From Stanieria sp. NIES-3757 (GTDB taxonomy: Bacteria > Cyanobacteriota > Cyanobacteriia > Cyanobacteriales > Xenococcaceae): a DNA stretch of 64,000 bases. The DNA lies in NCBI GenBank assembly GCA_002355455.1, contig AP017375.1, positions 682,001 through 746,000 on the forward strand, read 5' to 3'. The notes below the pieces were generated by a model. That model searched no databases and was not told the origin of the DNA. It worked only from the letters and a program-made list of their open reading frames with translations. Position numbers and translations under genes: made by a program. This document shows, in pieces, positions 8,948 through 18,581 of this stretch (position 1 is its first letter; each line of letters starts with the position of its first letter).

Positions 8948-10054
8948 TTACAAAGGTGTTACAGTAACCGAGCCAAAGTCTACTTGAGTTCGATAGGTTA
9001 ATAGAGCAACAGCATATTCACCTGAAGGTAAAAGATTCTGATTTCCTTGCTTAGTTATAATTTCATCAGTACTTTCAATCCATTCTTCTGGTTCAGATTC
9101 TCCCTCTGCCCACCACTTAAGACGTTGTCGCCAACAGCGATGTTTGCCTTCTGAATCTACCTCTGGAAAACATTCTGAAATAATAAAGTAGCGAATCCCA
9201 GTTTTTGGTTCAAAAGGAAGAGAATTTCCTACTGCCTGATTTCTTTTACCTCCATTTTTATAAGCAAAACCCGCCTCTAGAAAAGGAGCTTGTTGATTTT
9301 TTAACCCTCGGCGAGGAGCATAAAACCAAGCAATACCAAAGCTCCAGCCCCGACGAGGATAAATTTCTTCAGGATCAACGTGTCCTCCCCATAAAGGAAG
9401 AATACCAAAACCGTAATCTCTTACGCCTCGCCAACCTAACCAACCAGTATTACGAAAAATTAAATCAGTTTCTACTCTACGTCCTCCAGCAAAAGCTCCT
9501 GTAACGTTCAAAATGCGATCATATTCTTCAAATTTTGGTTTAGGACGCACACGCCAATTATTATTAATCGATACAGTTTCCCAATAACCATCTTGACTTT
9601 CGAGTTCTGAATTAACAGCCCAATCGATTTTTATTGGCAAACTGATAGGTGTAGGATCGTAATCAAAGGTTAAATAAGTAATTTCTGGCTGATCTTTTTT
9701 ATTAGTCGCCTCAATCGTTAATGTATTTTTACCAACTAGTAATTCTTCTTCTTTCAACTCAATAGTAAAAAGATAACCAGGTGCGCGTGGTTTTCCTTGA
9801 GGTAACTTATGCCATAAACCATCATTAAGTTTAAATTGAGCATACTTGGCTTTAGGGGTAAGATAACCACAAATATTAGCAGTTAAATAACCGTGACGGC
9901 GAGAAAAATGTTTAGGAGGCTGAAAAACATTAACTAAAGATTTTGATTGATTGATATACCCTTGGAGAAGAACTGTTTCAGTGGCTAAAGTACTATTTTG
10001 AATAAATTGTCGAAGTGTAGACTTATTAGTGATTATTTTGTTTTGTCTAAGCAT
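8948..10054 (-). CDS. Hypothetical 368-aa protein of the polysaccharide neighbourhood
   Basis: Family not recognised. No signal peptide or membrane helix. The N-terminal third is beta-rich and Ig-like (LNDGLWHKLPQGKPRAPGYL, TLTIEATNKKDQPEITYLTF), resembling a Y_Y_Y-type or carbohydrate-binding sandwich. The centre is rich in W, G and R (NTGWLGWRGVRDYGFGILPL). It lies 53 bp upstream of the VanZ-like gene on the same strand, so they may be co-transcribed. Any glycan-related role is inference from neighbours only. Confidence 0.65.
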   Translation of the reverse strand: MLRQNKIITNKSTLRQFIQNSTLATETVLLQGYINQSKSLVNVFQPPKHFSRRHGYLTANICGYLTPKAKYAQFKLNDGLWHKLPQGKPRAPGYLFTIELKEEELLVGKNTLTIEATNKKDQPEITYLTFDYDPTPISLPIKIDWAVNSELESQDGYWETVSINNNWRVRPKPKFEEYDRILNVTGAFAGGRRVETDLIFRNTGWLGWRGVRDYGFGILPLWGGHVDPEEIYPRRGWSFGIAWFYAPRRGLKNQQAPFLEAGFAYKNGGKRNQAVGNSLPFEPKTGIRYFIISECFPEVDSEGKHRCWRQRLKWWAEGESEPEEWIESTDEIITKQGNQNLLPSGEYAVALLTYRTQVDFGSVTVTPL

Positions 10055-10331
10055 TTGATTAATTAATTTTTATAAGTGCAAAGATTTAAAAGGAATATAA
10101 ATTTTAAATTCCACAATAAATTCTTGCTCTAAGAATAGCGTTTAAAATTTTATATATGTTGTGATATATATCCAGTGAATTAAAAATTTTTGCTCAATTT
10201 TTTCTAAAACTTTAACAAAATAAAAAAATAGGCTGAGATAATATTTTCAACCTATTATGCTTTTAAATTAAAGAGTAATTTTAGTCAATATACTTTTTTC
10301 AATAACAGTAAATAAAATAATCATAATCTAA

Positions 10332-11282
10332 TTACTGTGAGTTTGATGAAGTTAAATTAGTCCTAGACAGATTCATTACAAATAACTTAGTAGCTTTGCC
10401 TAAATCTTCTTTAATACTATTTACTCTTTTTCTAAAACCTGGTGATAAACACATCCGTCTTGATAGTTGCAGATAAGCAAGTATTTTCTCATCCCAACTT
10501 AATTTAGTTCTGGAAATGATATGAAAATATTCGCTGTAGCGTTTCCATTGAGGCAGCATAATTTTGCCTTTATTTTTGGGATCATACCAAGCAGAAAGGG
10601 ATTCATCATTGGGATTAGCCCTTTGAGAAATTTTAGGATGATTGCGACGATAAAAAAGATATTCAGGAACTTCAGCAAATTTCCCCAAAAGAGCAACTTC
10701 TGCTAGTAAAACTCGATCTGCTTGAGGATACTTACCGATTAGGACAGTTTTTGCTAATTCATTGCGTCTAAATAAACCAAAAGCCTGAGTTCCATGAAAC
10801 CAACCATAGGTTTCTAATAATTGATATAAGCGTTGATGGGGTTTACTCGCTGTAATGGGAATGTTTTCTGTATAAATTCCAGTGATTTGGTCTTGTTCGT
10901 TAATCAAATAAGCTTTGGGATAAGCTAGCACTACATCAGAATTATTTTCTAGTACTTCAACACACTTTTCTAAATAATCTGGGGCGCAAGTATCATCATG
11001 GGCAGCCCATTTAAAATACTTTCCTGATGATAATTCAAAAACACGATTATAATTGTCTGCTGCACCTAAATTAGAATCATTACGATAGTAACGAATTCGA
11101 GCATCTTTAGCTGCATATTCTAAGCAAATTGCTTGAGTGCGATCGCTTGAAGCATTATCAGAAATAATTAATTCAAAATCTGTAAAAGTTTGATTCAATA
11201 ATGAGTCTAAGGCTTTACTTAAATAATTTTCGCCATTATAAACAGGTATACCAATACTGACAGCAGGTTGATAATTCGCCAT
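10332..11282 (-). CDS. Glycosyltransferase family 2
   Basis: 316 residues with the GT-A fold: VSIGIPVYNGENYLSKALDS at the N-terminus (nucleotide-sugar binding), LIISDNASSDRTQ, and AAHDDTCAPDYLEKCVEVL, whose HDD is the metal-binding DXD equivalent. The C-terminal third is helical and acceptor-specific, with no membrane segment. Such enzymes add sugars on the cytoplasmic face during O-antigen or exopolysaccharide synthesis. Substrate unknown. Confidence 0.9.
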   Translation of the reverse strand: MANYQPAVSIGIPVYNGENYLSKALDSLLNQTFTDFELIISDNASSDRTQAICLEYAAKDARIRYYRNDSNLGAADNYNRVFELSSGKYFKWAAHDDTCAPDYLEKCVEVLENNSDVVLAYPKAYLINEQDQITGIYTENIPITASKPHQRLYQLLETYGWFHGTQAFGLFRRNELAKTVLIGKYPQADRVLLAEVALLGKFAEVPEYLFYRRNHPKISQRANPNDESLSAWYDPKNKGKIMLPQWKRYSEYFHIISRTKLSWDEKILAYLQLSRRMCLSPGFRKRVNSIKEDLGKATKLFVMNLSRTNLTSSNSQ

Positions 11283-12160
11283 AGTTGAATTCAGTTTTTT
11301 GATTAGTGAAAACTTGCAATTAAGATTTAATCAAAGTCAAATTTTTGCTAGTTATTTTAGTCAATAAAATTATTATTTTAATTGTATCTATGTATATAAA
11401 AATATCAAAATTTTGTTTGAAAGAATATTTGTCTATTTTAAATTTTTGAAATTAACTTATTATTTAAATAATATATATACTGATTTTTTTTGTCGAGCTT
11501 TTTCAAGCTTCTTTACCTAAAATTTTTATTTCTCTCAATCAATCCTGTTTTTGTTCATACAAACTTAATAATAGAAATATCCCGTCATAGTAGTTAGATT
11601 TTACTTAGATAAAAAAACTCTACGATCTACATCTACAATGATGTCCTAATTTTTCTTTGTACTGCTATAACTGAATTAGCTAAAAAAGAATTAGCAACTA
11701 AAATCACATTACCTCGCTCATTGAGTTGTCATTGTTGCGCTTCAACTAAAATAGCTCGATTGTTAAAAAGATTAAATTCAGACTATCTATTGAAGCAAGG
11801 AGGCATAGCTGCGGGAGTGTTTCTTTCATCGAAGCACGTACGCGATCGCGCCAGCGAAGCTGTTCGCTCTGCGCCTCGGCAAAGCCGAGATCGCTATTGA
11901 GGATAATGTTAAACTCAATCAGCAAAAGTAGTTTATCTCATTTTGACTTCTAAAATTGCTTAAGTACCGCTAAAGAAAACCTTTCAATTTTTTGAGTAAC
12001 TCTTATTCTTACAACTAAATATATTTACGGATAATTTTGCATCTTTTTTCAAAAAAAATTCAAAAAAAATTCACCATAATATTACAATGAATTTATGATT
12101 AATTCTTGATTGCCAGCATAGAATCAAAGCAAATACATTATTTAAATTTGCTACTAAACA
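11283..12160. other. 878-bp intergenic region, AT-rich, with one HIP1-rich repeat
   Basis: No credible gene. The segment is very AT-rich at both ends and contains one GC-rich palindromic block at 11838-11896 (annotated separately). The sequence at 11640-11800 has short open stretches on the minus strand broken by stops and may be a decayed gene, but I cannot name it. Confidence 0.5.
11838..11896. repeat. Interspersed HIP1-bearing palindromic repeat, copy 1
   Basis: A GC-rich block built from CGTACGCGATCGCGCCAGCG, then CGCTCTGCGCCTCGG and its partial mirror CAAAGCCGAGATCGCT. The same modules, in inverted and reordered form, occur at 16673-16725. This is the usual look of dispersed cyanobacterial repeats that carry GCGATCGC; function unknown. 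Confidence 0.65.
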
Positions 12161-12946
12161 ATGAGAGTTAATCAGTTTAATTATTTATTTAAAAATAGAT
12201 ATTTATATACTTTTTTCGCTTTAACTATTTTAATAACTCCTTATTGGTGTAACCAAGCTCAGGCTCAAACCGATTCTCTCGCTACTCAAACCAAAACTAG
12301 AATAAAAGTTACTTTCGAGCCTCCTGCAGAAGGTAAATCTCAAAAAACTACTGGCGGTGCAACTCGTGACAATGGGCAATGCTTACAAGATACAGAAAAT
12401 GTTGCTCTACCATTGACACCTTTATTACCAGTTACTAATCAGGGATTAACTGTTGCTGCCCATCCTACTCTATTATTTTATTTACCAGAGACTTCCGCTC
12501 AAAAAATCTTTTTTAGTTGGCATGATGATAAGAGTGAGAGTTATTATCAAACTGTTCTTCCTCTTAATGGAAAGTCTGGAATTATTAGCCTCACTTTTCC
12601 TAAGAAAGCACCACCTTTAGAAATTGGCAAAACTTATAAGTGGTCATTAGCGGTTATGTGCAACAATCGGCTACAACCAGATAGTCCGATGGTACAAGGT
12701 GAAATCAAAAGAGTAGAACTAGAATCAATTTTAGGCGAACGTTTAAAAAATGCTAATACTTTAGAAAGTGCTGCTCTCTACGGCAAGGCAGGTATTTGGC
12801 ATGAAACGATCATGACTCTGGCTCAATCGATAGTAGCACAACCAGATAACCAAGATTTAGCACAAACCTGGGAAGAATTGCTCACCTCTGTTGGACTAAA
12901 AGAAGTTGCTCAAGTTCCACTGATTAAATCTGCTCCATCAAAATGA
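12161..12946 (+). CDS. DUF928 family secreted protein
   Basis: 261 residues. A signal peptide is clear: basic start, hydrophobic TFFALTILITPYWC, then an AQA cleavage site around residue 35. The mature part begins with a proline-rich stretch and KTTGGATRDNGQC, the start of DUF928, followed by LTPLLPVTNQGLTVAAHPTL and KTYKWSLAVMC. The C-terminus is helical and TPR-like (LKNANTLESAALYGKAGIWH). DUF928 is widespread in cyanobacteria, often next to CHAT or TPR genes; its role is unknown and the location should be periplasmic. Confidence 0.85.
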   Translation: MRVNQFNYLFKNRYLYTFFALTILITPYWCNQAQAQTDSLATQTKTRIKVTFEPPAEGKSQKTTGGATRDNGQCLQDTENVALPLTPLLPVTNQGLTVAAHPTLLFYLPETSAQKIFFSWHDDKSESYYQTVLPLNGKSGIISLTFPKKAPPLEIGKTYKWSLAVMCNNRLQPDSPMVQGEIKRVELESILGERLKNANTLESAALYGKAGIWHETIMTLAQSIVAQPDNQDLAQTWEELLTSVGLKEVAQVPLIKSAPSK

Positions 12947-13099
12947 ACCGAAAAATTAGCAGTTTTTAGCCTTCCTAATTTATTAAATTCAATCTTGGCT
13001 CATTTAATTATGTGTTTGTGTCTCTACTTCGCAATACAAAAATAGTGGGGCAAAAATCAACTCAACCCCACCATCTAGTTTAATCATTAATTTAATAAT

Positions 13100-13261
13100 T
13101 TAATTCATATGTAAATAACTAGCTTCTGCCTCAAGTTGTCTAACGAGTCTGTCGTCACCATTGGCTCTGGCAATTTCTAAACGATGTTCTAAACTTTTAC
13201 GAAGACTTTCGCGGTGAATCGAAGCAGCTTGTTTTAAGATCTCCTGACGATTTTTGTTCAT
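13100..13261 (-). CDS. Small conserved-looking hypothetical protein (53 aa)
   Basis: I take the ATG at 13261 (MNKNRQEILKQA), which has AAGAG about nine bases upstream, rather than an in-frame start 12 codons earlier. The product is a single amphipathic, Arg/Glu-rich helical protein ending in LVRQLEAEASYLHMN, with no membrane or metal motif. Coding character is good for its size, but I cannot assign a family. Confidence 0.5.
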   Translation of the reverse strand: MNKNRQEILKQAASIHRESLRKSLEHRLEIARANGDDRLVRQLEAEASYLHMN

Positions 13262-13366
13262 GATGTACTCTTTTTTATAAATAATTGTTGTATGCAATGC
13301 TATTAGAGAATAACATTTTTTGTTTGTGTAGTATATTTTGTAACTAAAAATTTACCAAATTATTGT

Positions 13367-14143
13367 ATGTCCAGTGTGTTAACTTTATTAACTGATTTTG
13401 GCTGGCAAGATGTTTATGTAGGTGTAATGAAAGGAGTAATTGCACGGATCAATCCTGATTTACAAGTAATCGATCTTACTCATGATATTCCTCCTCAGAA
13501 TATTTCAGCAGGAAAATTTTGTTTACTGAATGCGTACAGTTATTTTCCTGAGCGAACAGTTTATGTTGCAGTGGTAGATCCTGGGGTAGGAAGTAAGCGC
13601 AGAGGTGTTGCCATTGAGTTTGCAGGCGGTTTTTTGGTTGGTCCTGATAATGGTTTATTTAGTGGCATTTTCAGTCAGCGTACCATTATAGCAGCAGTAG
13701 AATTAACTAATTCTAATTATTGGTTGAGTAATAACCCTAGTCAAACTTTTCATGGTCGAGATATTTTTGCACCAGTGGGAGCGCATTTAGCTAGTGGTGT
13801 CGCTTTAAGTCAAATGGGGAAGTTCATTGATCCAGCTAGTTTGGTGAGTTTACCTCTGCCACAGTTACAGATTACGGAAACTACTATTACTGGTTGTATT
13901 CAATATATAGACCACTTTGGCAATTTGATTACTAATATTCCAGGAGAGATAGTTAACCAATCTTGGTCAGTAAAAGTAAAAGAAACGGTTATTGCGATCG
14001 CAATAACTTATAGTGAGGTAGAACACGGTACCGTGGTTGCTTTAGTTGGCAGTCACAATTGGCTAGAAATTGCCGTTAATCAGGGAAATGCTCAGAAAAA
14101 GTTACAATTAGAGTGGGGTGATCCGATAACAATTTTCAAGTAA
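13367..14143 (+). CDS. SAM hydroxide adenosyltransferase (DUF62 family)
   Basis: 258 residues, full length for the fluorinase/chlorinase-like superfamily. It has LLTDFGWQDVYVGVMKG (substrate Asp), VVDPGVGSKRRG and FHGRDIFAPVGAHLA, whose Arg-Asp and His correspond to the water-activating triad of the hydrolase branch rather than of halogenases. The expected reaction is SAM + water to adenosine + methionine, in the cytoplasm. Physiological role is unclear. It stands 61 bp ahead of the DUF3038 gene. Confidence 0.88.
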   Translation: MSSVLTLLTDFGWQDVYVGVMKGVIARINPDLQVIDLTHDIPPQNISAGKFCLLNAYSYFPERTVYVAVVDPGVGSKRRGVAIEFAGGFLVGPDNGLFSGIFSQRTIIAAVELTNSNYWLSNNPSQTFHGRDIFAPVGAHLASGVALSQMGKFIDPASLVSLPLPQLQITETTITGCIQYIDHFGNLITNIPGEIVNQSWSVKVKETVIAIAITYSEVEHGTVVALVGSHNWLEIAVNQGNAQKKLQLEWGDPITIFK

Positions 14144-14204
14144 AAAGTTAGATTGGATACAAGAGGAAGCGATCTGTCCTCGGTTCATTTTGATAGCCTA
14201 AACT

Positions 14205-14792
14205 ATGGGTTTTACTCCTAAAACATCTTTGGCAGCATCTTCTTGGCAAGAATTGACTCTGCTGAAAAGTCCTGAGCTTGATCGACTAGATAATATTAAA
14301 GCTCATCTAGACTTAATTTTATTGGCTTTAGAAGCGATCGCCAATTTGAGTTCTGAAGCAATGTTACAAGCTGCCAAAGAGCTTCATTTAGAATCAACGA
14401 TCGCAGATAGAGTTGAGTTGTGGCGATTGCGTCAATCTAATCCTTTACGAAAAAGTTCGGGAGGACGAAAAAAACTTGATGTCGAAGAAGCACGAGCGTT
14501 AGTTTTAATTATTGCTTATTTAGCCCAACAAAATCAAGAATTATTGCGTCGAGCAGTTAATTTACTTGAACAAGTTACAGAACAAAATCAAGAACCCCAT
14601 CATACTGCTTTGTTAGGGGATTATATCGACAAATTTATTAATACTTATCAAGCTAGAATGACACAAGAGCGAGAAATGACTCCGACGATTTTGGATCAAC
14701 TAGCATTAAAACTCTTAATTGATTTGTTGTTTTATAGTGGAAATAATGGTCATCGTTTACTTTGGCTAGCAATCTTAGAAGGTTCTAATTAA
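14205..14792 (+). CDS. DUF3038 family cyanobacterial protein
   Basis: 195 residues, all-helical and soluble. LDNIKAHLDLILLALEAIAN, LELWRLRQSNPLRK-like and EEARALVLIIAYLAQ match the cyanobacterial DUF3038 family. It is followed 118 bp later by a DUF4335 protein, and as I recall these two families are usually neighbours, which supports both calls. Function unknown. Confidence 0.8.
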   Translation: MGFTPKTSLAASSWQELTLLKSPELDRLDNIKAHLDLILLALEAIANLSSEAMLQAAKELHLESTIADRVELWRLRQSNPLRKSSGGRKKLDVEEARALVLIIAYLAQQNQELLRRAVNLLEQVTEQNQEPHHTALLGDYIDKFINTYQARMTQEREMTPTILDQLALKLLIDLLFYSGNNGHRLLWLAILEGSN

Positions 14793-14910
14793 TCATTTTA
14801 AATAGGTAAAAATTGACTGTTGATTAAAATAATTAGTCAATCCAGGTAAGAGATAAGTTTCAAAATCAAATTATTTTTCTGTGTAATTAATTTTGTTTAG
14901 GTAAATATTT

Positions 14911-16347
14911 ATGTTCTCTTCACACAAAATTATTCGCCGTTTTACTCCGCCTACTTGTACTTTAGAAATTTGTGCTGAAAATTCCCCTTTAAACCGTTGG
15001 ACAAATCGCAATCTTTTAAAAAACATACAATTTAAACTTAGTTTTGACGATCCTAGATTACCAACCGAAAAACAAATTACCATCAAAGGCGATCGTAATC
15101 AATTAGAACAACTTTATGAAGTAGTTACTAATTACGTGCAAAGTTTTTTACAATTATCTTTGGTTGAACATTATTCTCCAGACCAAGATTTATTGATTAA
15201 GTCTAGTTCAGAATCAACAACTAATACCAACAAACCCAAACTAAGAGCTTTAAATCTAATCAGTCATGAATTACATTTAGGTAATTTAAATAACCCAAAT
15301 CCTGAACAAAGAATTAAACTTAGTTCTAGTCAATTATTCGATCTTGTTAGTGCCTTAGAAGAATACCAAACTGAAATTTCAGCTTTACCTCAATCATTAA
15401 ATAAAAATCGAATAAGAAAAACTCCTTTACTTTGGGGCAGTATAGCAGCAGTAACTCTCTTAACAATAGGCTTAACCGCTATAGGCGTGAAAGTTTTTTA
15501 TCTTTCCAAAAAAGAAACAAATACGGCTTCAGTACAAAAATCTTCACCGACAATTATTAACCCCAAAATCAATGATATTGTTCCCCCAAAATTACCTGAA
15601 ACTGATCAAAAAACTGTTGCTAAACCTAAACTAACAGAACCTTTATCTTCTGCCGAAAAGTTACCACCACCACCACCAGTAGATTTACCAAAACCACCAC
15701 CGAATATTCCAGATCCAGCTAAATTTCCCCTACCAGAACCAAATAATTTTACTGTTCCTCAACCAGCACCACCGACAGTAGCAGTTAAACCAGAATCAGT
15801 AGAAAAATCAACAACTCCAGAACAACAAATAACTATTCAACCCAATCCAGTAAAACTATCATCACCTACTCAAAAATCTTCTGATAATTCCGAGCAAGAT
15901 AATTTATCCGAGTCCAATTCTGTACCAAATCAAACTAATAATCAATCAGAAAATCTTGATTTATCTGGGACTTCTTCTCTACCGACTTTTTCTCCTGAAC
16001 CAAAGCAAAATCAAATTGCAACTAATTCAGAAATAGCAAGACAAACTAATCAAACTTCGATTCCAGAAATTCCTCAAGTCAAAGAAATTGAACAATATTT
16101 TAAAAGCAAATGGCAAACGCCAGTAGGTTTGAAACAAACTTTAGAATATCGTTTAATTCTTAATCAAAATGGTTCAATTAAAAGAATTATTCCTTTAGGA
16201 AAAGCTTCCCAAATTTATCTTGATCGTACTAATATTCCTTTGATGGGAGAAACCTTTGTTTCCCCACTGGCAAAAAAAGAAAATGCCACTATTCGTCTGA
16301 TGTTAAGTCCTGATGGAGAAGTAAAAACTTTTTTAGAACAACCATAA
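14911..16347 (+). CDS. DUF4335 family protein, single-pass membrane, proline-rich
   Basis: 478 residues. The N-terminal DUF4335 domain (about 1-160) shows RRFTPPTCTLEI, LNRWTNRNLLKNIQFKLSF and IKGDRNQLEQLYEVVTNYV. One membrane helix lies at about 172-195 (LLWGSIAAVTLLTIGLTAIG). A long Pro/Ser/Asn-rich linker (about 200-380) follows, then a C-terminal globular segment (EIEQYFKSKWQTPVGLKQTL) that probably lies outside the cytoplasmic membrane. Paired with the DUF3038 gene. Function unknown. Confidence 0.82.
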   Translation: MFSSHKIIRRFTPPTCTLEICAENSPLNRWTNRNLLKNIQFKLSFDDPRLPTEKQITIKGDRNQLEQLYEVVTNYVQSFLQLSLVEHYSPDQDLLIKSSSESTTNTNKPKLRALNLISHELHLGNLNNPNPEQRIKLSSSQLFDLVSALEEYQTEISALPQSLNKNRIRKTPLLWGSIAAVTLLTIGLTAIGVKVFYLSKKETNTASVQKSSPTIINPKINDIVPPKLPETDQKTVAKPKLTEPLSSAEKLPPPPPVDLPKPPPNIPDPAKFPLPEPNNFTVPQPAPPTVAVKPESVEKSTTPEQQITIQPNPVKLSSPTQKSSDNSEQDNLSESNSVPNQTNNQSENLDLSGTSSLPTFSPEPKQNQIATNSEIARQTNQTSIPEIPQVKEIEQYFKSKWQTPVGLKQTLEYRLILNQNGSIKRIIPLGKASQIYLDRTNIPLMGETFVSPLAKKENATIRLMLSPDGEVKTFLEQP

Positions 16348-16752
16348 CAATTACCTTCGTTATAGGAAGAGGTTGAATAGTTAGTAAGGTAATTGATAAT
16401 CACTATATGCTAATTTTTGAAAAATAGGTTAATGTTTGTCCGTCTATTTTTTTAGCCTCTCAACTTGGTTTTTACTTAGTAGAGAAGCTTTATTTTTTTT
16501 GAGTTTTAATAAACATAATCACATCATTCCGAAAATAGTCCTAGTAAATGCAGTAATCTAGCTCTAAGGTGCGGAAATAAAATGGCGTTGAGTTTTATTA
16601 TTTTCAAAGTCTTTAGAGAGAATAGATTGCCTACAGAGTCAGAATTGTAGGTAGAAATAAAAAAAAGCGGACAGCTTCGCTGGCGCGTACGCGATCTCGG
16701 CTTTGCCGAGGCGCAGAGCGATCGCATTAGTAGATTATCAATACCATCAAAT
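16348..16752. other. 405-bp intergenic region between convergent genes
   Basis: Holds no credible gene. It contains a second HIP1-type repeat at 16673-16725 close to the 3' end of cobI. Short open frames here have no ribosome-binding site and run through the repeat. Confidence 0.5.
16673..16725. repeat. Interspersed HIP1-bearing palindromic repeat, copy 2
   Basis: AGCTTCGCTGGCGCGTACGC, GATCTCGGCTTTGCCGAGGC and GCAGAGCGATCGC. The modules are shared with the block at 11838-11896 in inverted order. It lies just downstream of cobI and may contribute to transcription termination through its GGCTTTGCC-type hairpin; that is a guess. Confidence 0.6.
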
Positions 16753-17469
16753 TTAATTGTGGAGAGGTTGCCACTGACTGGGTATGATAATCAAGGAAAA
16801 ATAGGGAACTTCTGAGGGATTAACCTGATTAATTGCGATTATTTTTTGCTCAGGCATAGTTGCTTTCTCTATATACTTTGCTCTTTTGTACAATCCCAAT
16901 TCTTTTAAAACACTAATTACTTTCTCAAAATGTCTACCCAGTTTAATGATTACCGCAGCATCAGCTACAGATAATTTTGCTTTTAATATTTCTGCTGGCA
17001 AAATAGCAGGAATAACTACATAAACATCATTGCGATAAGTTAAAGGAACTCCCAAAACAGCAGCACTTGCCATCGTCGAAGAAACTCCAGGTACTATTTC
17101 GGTGGGAAATCTATCTGCCAAACGATTATAGATATACATAAAAGTACCGTAGAAAAAAGGATCGCCTTCGCACAGTACCACTACATCCTGTCCTAACTGA
17201 AGATATTCAGCTAGAGTTTCCGCAGCCTTGTCATAATATGGTTGAGCAGAACATTCTACTTTGAAAGGAAAATAGAGAGGAACTTCAATCTGTTCTGGTT
17301 TAATATATTCCAGTACAATTGATCGCGCTAGTCCTTGTTTATTTCGATCGGCAATCGGATAAGCTACAACAGAAGCAGATTGTAATAATCTTAAAGCTTT
17401 AACGGTAATTAATTCTGGATCGCCTGGACCAATACCCAAACCATAAAGACAACCAACAGACTTTATCAT
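16753..17469 (-). CDS. cobI: Precorrin-2 C20-methyltransferase
   Basis: 238 residues of the tetrapyrrole (corrin/porphyrin) methylase superfamily: GLGIGPGDPELITVKALRLL at the N-terminus, VVVLCEGDPFFYGTFMYIY and EIVPGVSSTMASAAVLGVPL, all typical of CobI/CbiL. It transfers a methyl from SAM to C20 of precorrin-2 (or the cobalt form) in adenosylcobalamin or pseudocobalamin synthesis. Its start overlaps the cobH stop by 4 bp, so the two are translationally coupled. Confidence 0.93.
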   Translation of the reverse strand: MIKSVGCLYGLGIGPGDPELITVKALRLLQSASVVAYPIADRNKQGLARSIVLEYIKPEQIEVPLYFPFKVECSAQPYYDKAAETLAEYLQLGQDVVVLCEGDPFFYGTFMYIYNRLADRFPTEIVPGVSSTMASAAVLGVPLTYRNDVYVVIPAILPAEILKAKLSVADAAVIIKLGRHFEKVISVLKELGLYKRAKYIEKATMPEQKIIAINQVNPSEVPYFSLIIIPSQWQPLHN

Positions 17470-18098
17470 ATCTCTTTCTCCGTAGCTAAAGCATTAACTG
17501 CTGCTGCTGCGATCGCACTTCCGCCACGACGACCATGTAAAGTAATAAAAGGCACACCACGACTATTTTTTGCTAAAGTAGATTTTGATTCTGCTGCACC
17601 GACAAAACCCACAGGAAAACCTAGAATTACAGCAGGTTTAGGCGCATCTGCATCTAACATTTCCAGAAGATGAAATAATGCTGTAGGTGCATTACCAATC
17701 ACAACTAAAGAACCTGCTAAATGTTCTTGCCATAATTCTAAAGCTGCTGCCGATCGCGTATTATTAATTTGACGAGCAATTTCTGGCACTTGAAGATTTT
17801 TCAGAGTACAAATTATCTGATTGTCTGCTGGTAAACGACTGCGAATAATACCATTAGTTACCATCTGAGCATCACATAAAATAGTTGCACCTGCTGCTAA
17901 AGCTTTTCTGGCAACAGTTACAGCGTCAGGAGAGGCTTCCAAATCATTGATAATATCGGTCATACCACAAGCATGAATGAGACGAACAGCAACTTGTGCT
18001 AGTTCGGGAGGAAGACTTGATAAATTTGCCTCTGAACGGATGATAGCAAAGGACTGGCGATAAATCTCCTCGCCGTTACGGATGTATTCAAGGGTCAT
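17466..18098 (-). CDS. cobH: Precorrin-8X methylmutase
   Basis: 210 residues, normal length. YIRNGEEIYRQSFAIIRSEA at the start, VRLIHACGMTDI with the catalytic His of CobH/CbiC, LCDAQMVTNGI, and AVILGFPVGFVGAAESK. It moves a methyl from C11 to C12 to give hydrogenobyrinate or the cobalt form. First gene of the cobH-cobI pair; cobL lies 1.6 kb away on the other strand. Confidence 0.94.
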   Translation of the reverse strand: MTLEYIRNGEEIYRQSFAIIRSEANLSSLPPELAQVAVRLIHACGMTDIINDLEASPDAVTVARKALAAGATILCDAQMVTNGIIRSRLPADNQIICTLKNLQVPEIARQINNTRSAAALELWQEHLAGSLVVIGNAPTALFHLLEMLDADAPKPAVILGFPVGFVGAAESKSTLAKNSRGVPFITLHGRRGGSAIAAAAVNALATEKEI

Positions 18099-18242
18099 TT
18101 AGTTTGATTCGATCTAGAGACATTTTTAGGCTGTATTCTTTAATTTATCTCCATAGTTCACATCTTTAACTTTTTAAAAATAACTTTCAATGCACTCTCG
18201 ATATATCTAAACTTTTAAGTTCATAGTTAAGGCAATTTTGAT

Positions 18243-18581
18243 TTAAATTGCAAAAATTATTTTGATAGCTTCCTGAATCGGTTTTAAATATTCCTGTTCC
18301 AGAATTCCTTGTAAATTTTTAATTCTAGAAATATCAACTGCTCTTAACTGCTTGAGATTGATATGTCGTTCTTTATCTAGTCCGTTGTTTGTAGTGGGGA
18401 AAACATTAACAGCAAAGAGCCAATTTTTATGTCCCGGAAGAAGAGGAGCTACAATAACTGTTTGAGAATTTTGGTTAACAATATCAGCTTGTATAATAAC
18501 GCATGGTCTTGTTTTTTGGATTTCTGCACCTCTAGTTGGTTCTAAGTCAATCCATCTTATTTCTAGCTGCCGATAATTCAT
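18243..18581 (-). CDS. MazF/PemK-like endoribonuclease toxin
   Basis: 112 residues. EIRWIDLEPTRGAEIQKTRP followed by CVIIQAD is the MazF N-terminal motif, with the conserved Arg-Pro used in catalysis. VIVAPLLPG is the family's next strand, and LKQLRAVDISRI its last. The product cleaves mRNA at short sequence motifs when unblocked. Its ATG overlaps the antitoxin stop by one base (TAATG). Confidence 0.87.
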   Translation of the reverse strand: MNYRQLEIRWIDLEPTRGAEIQKTRPCVIIQADIVNQNSQTVIVAPLLPGHKNWLFAVNVFPTTNNGLDKERHINLKQLRAVDISRIKNLQGILEQEYLKPIQEAIKIIFAI

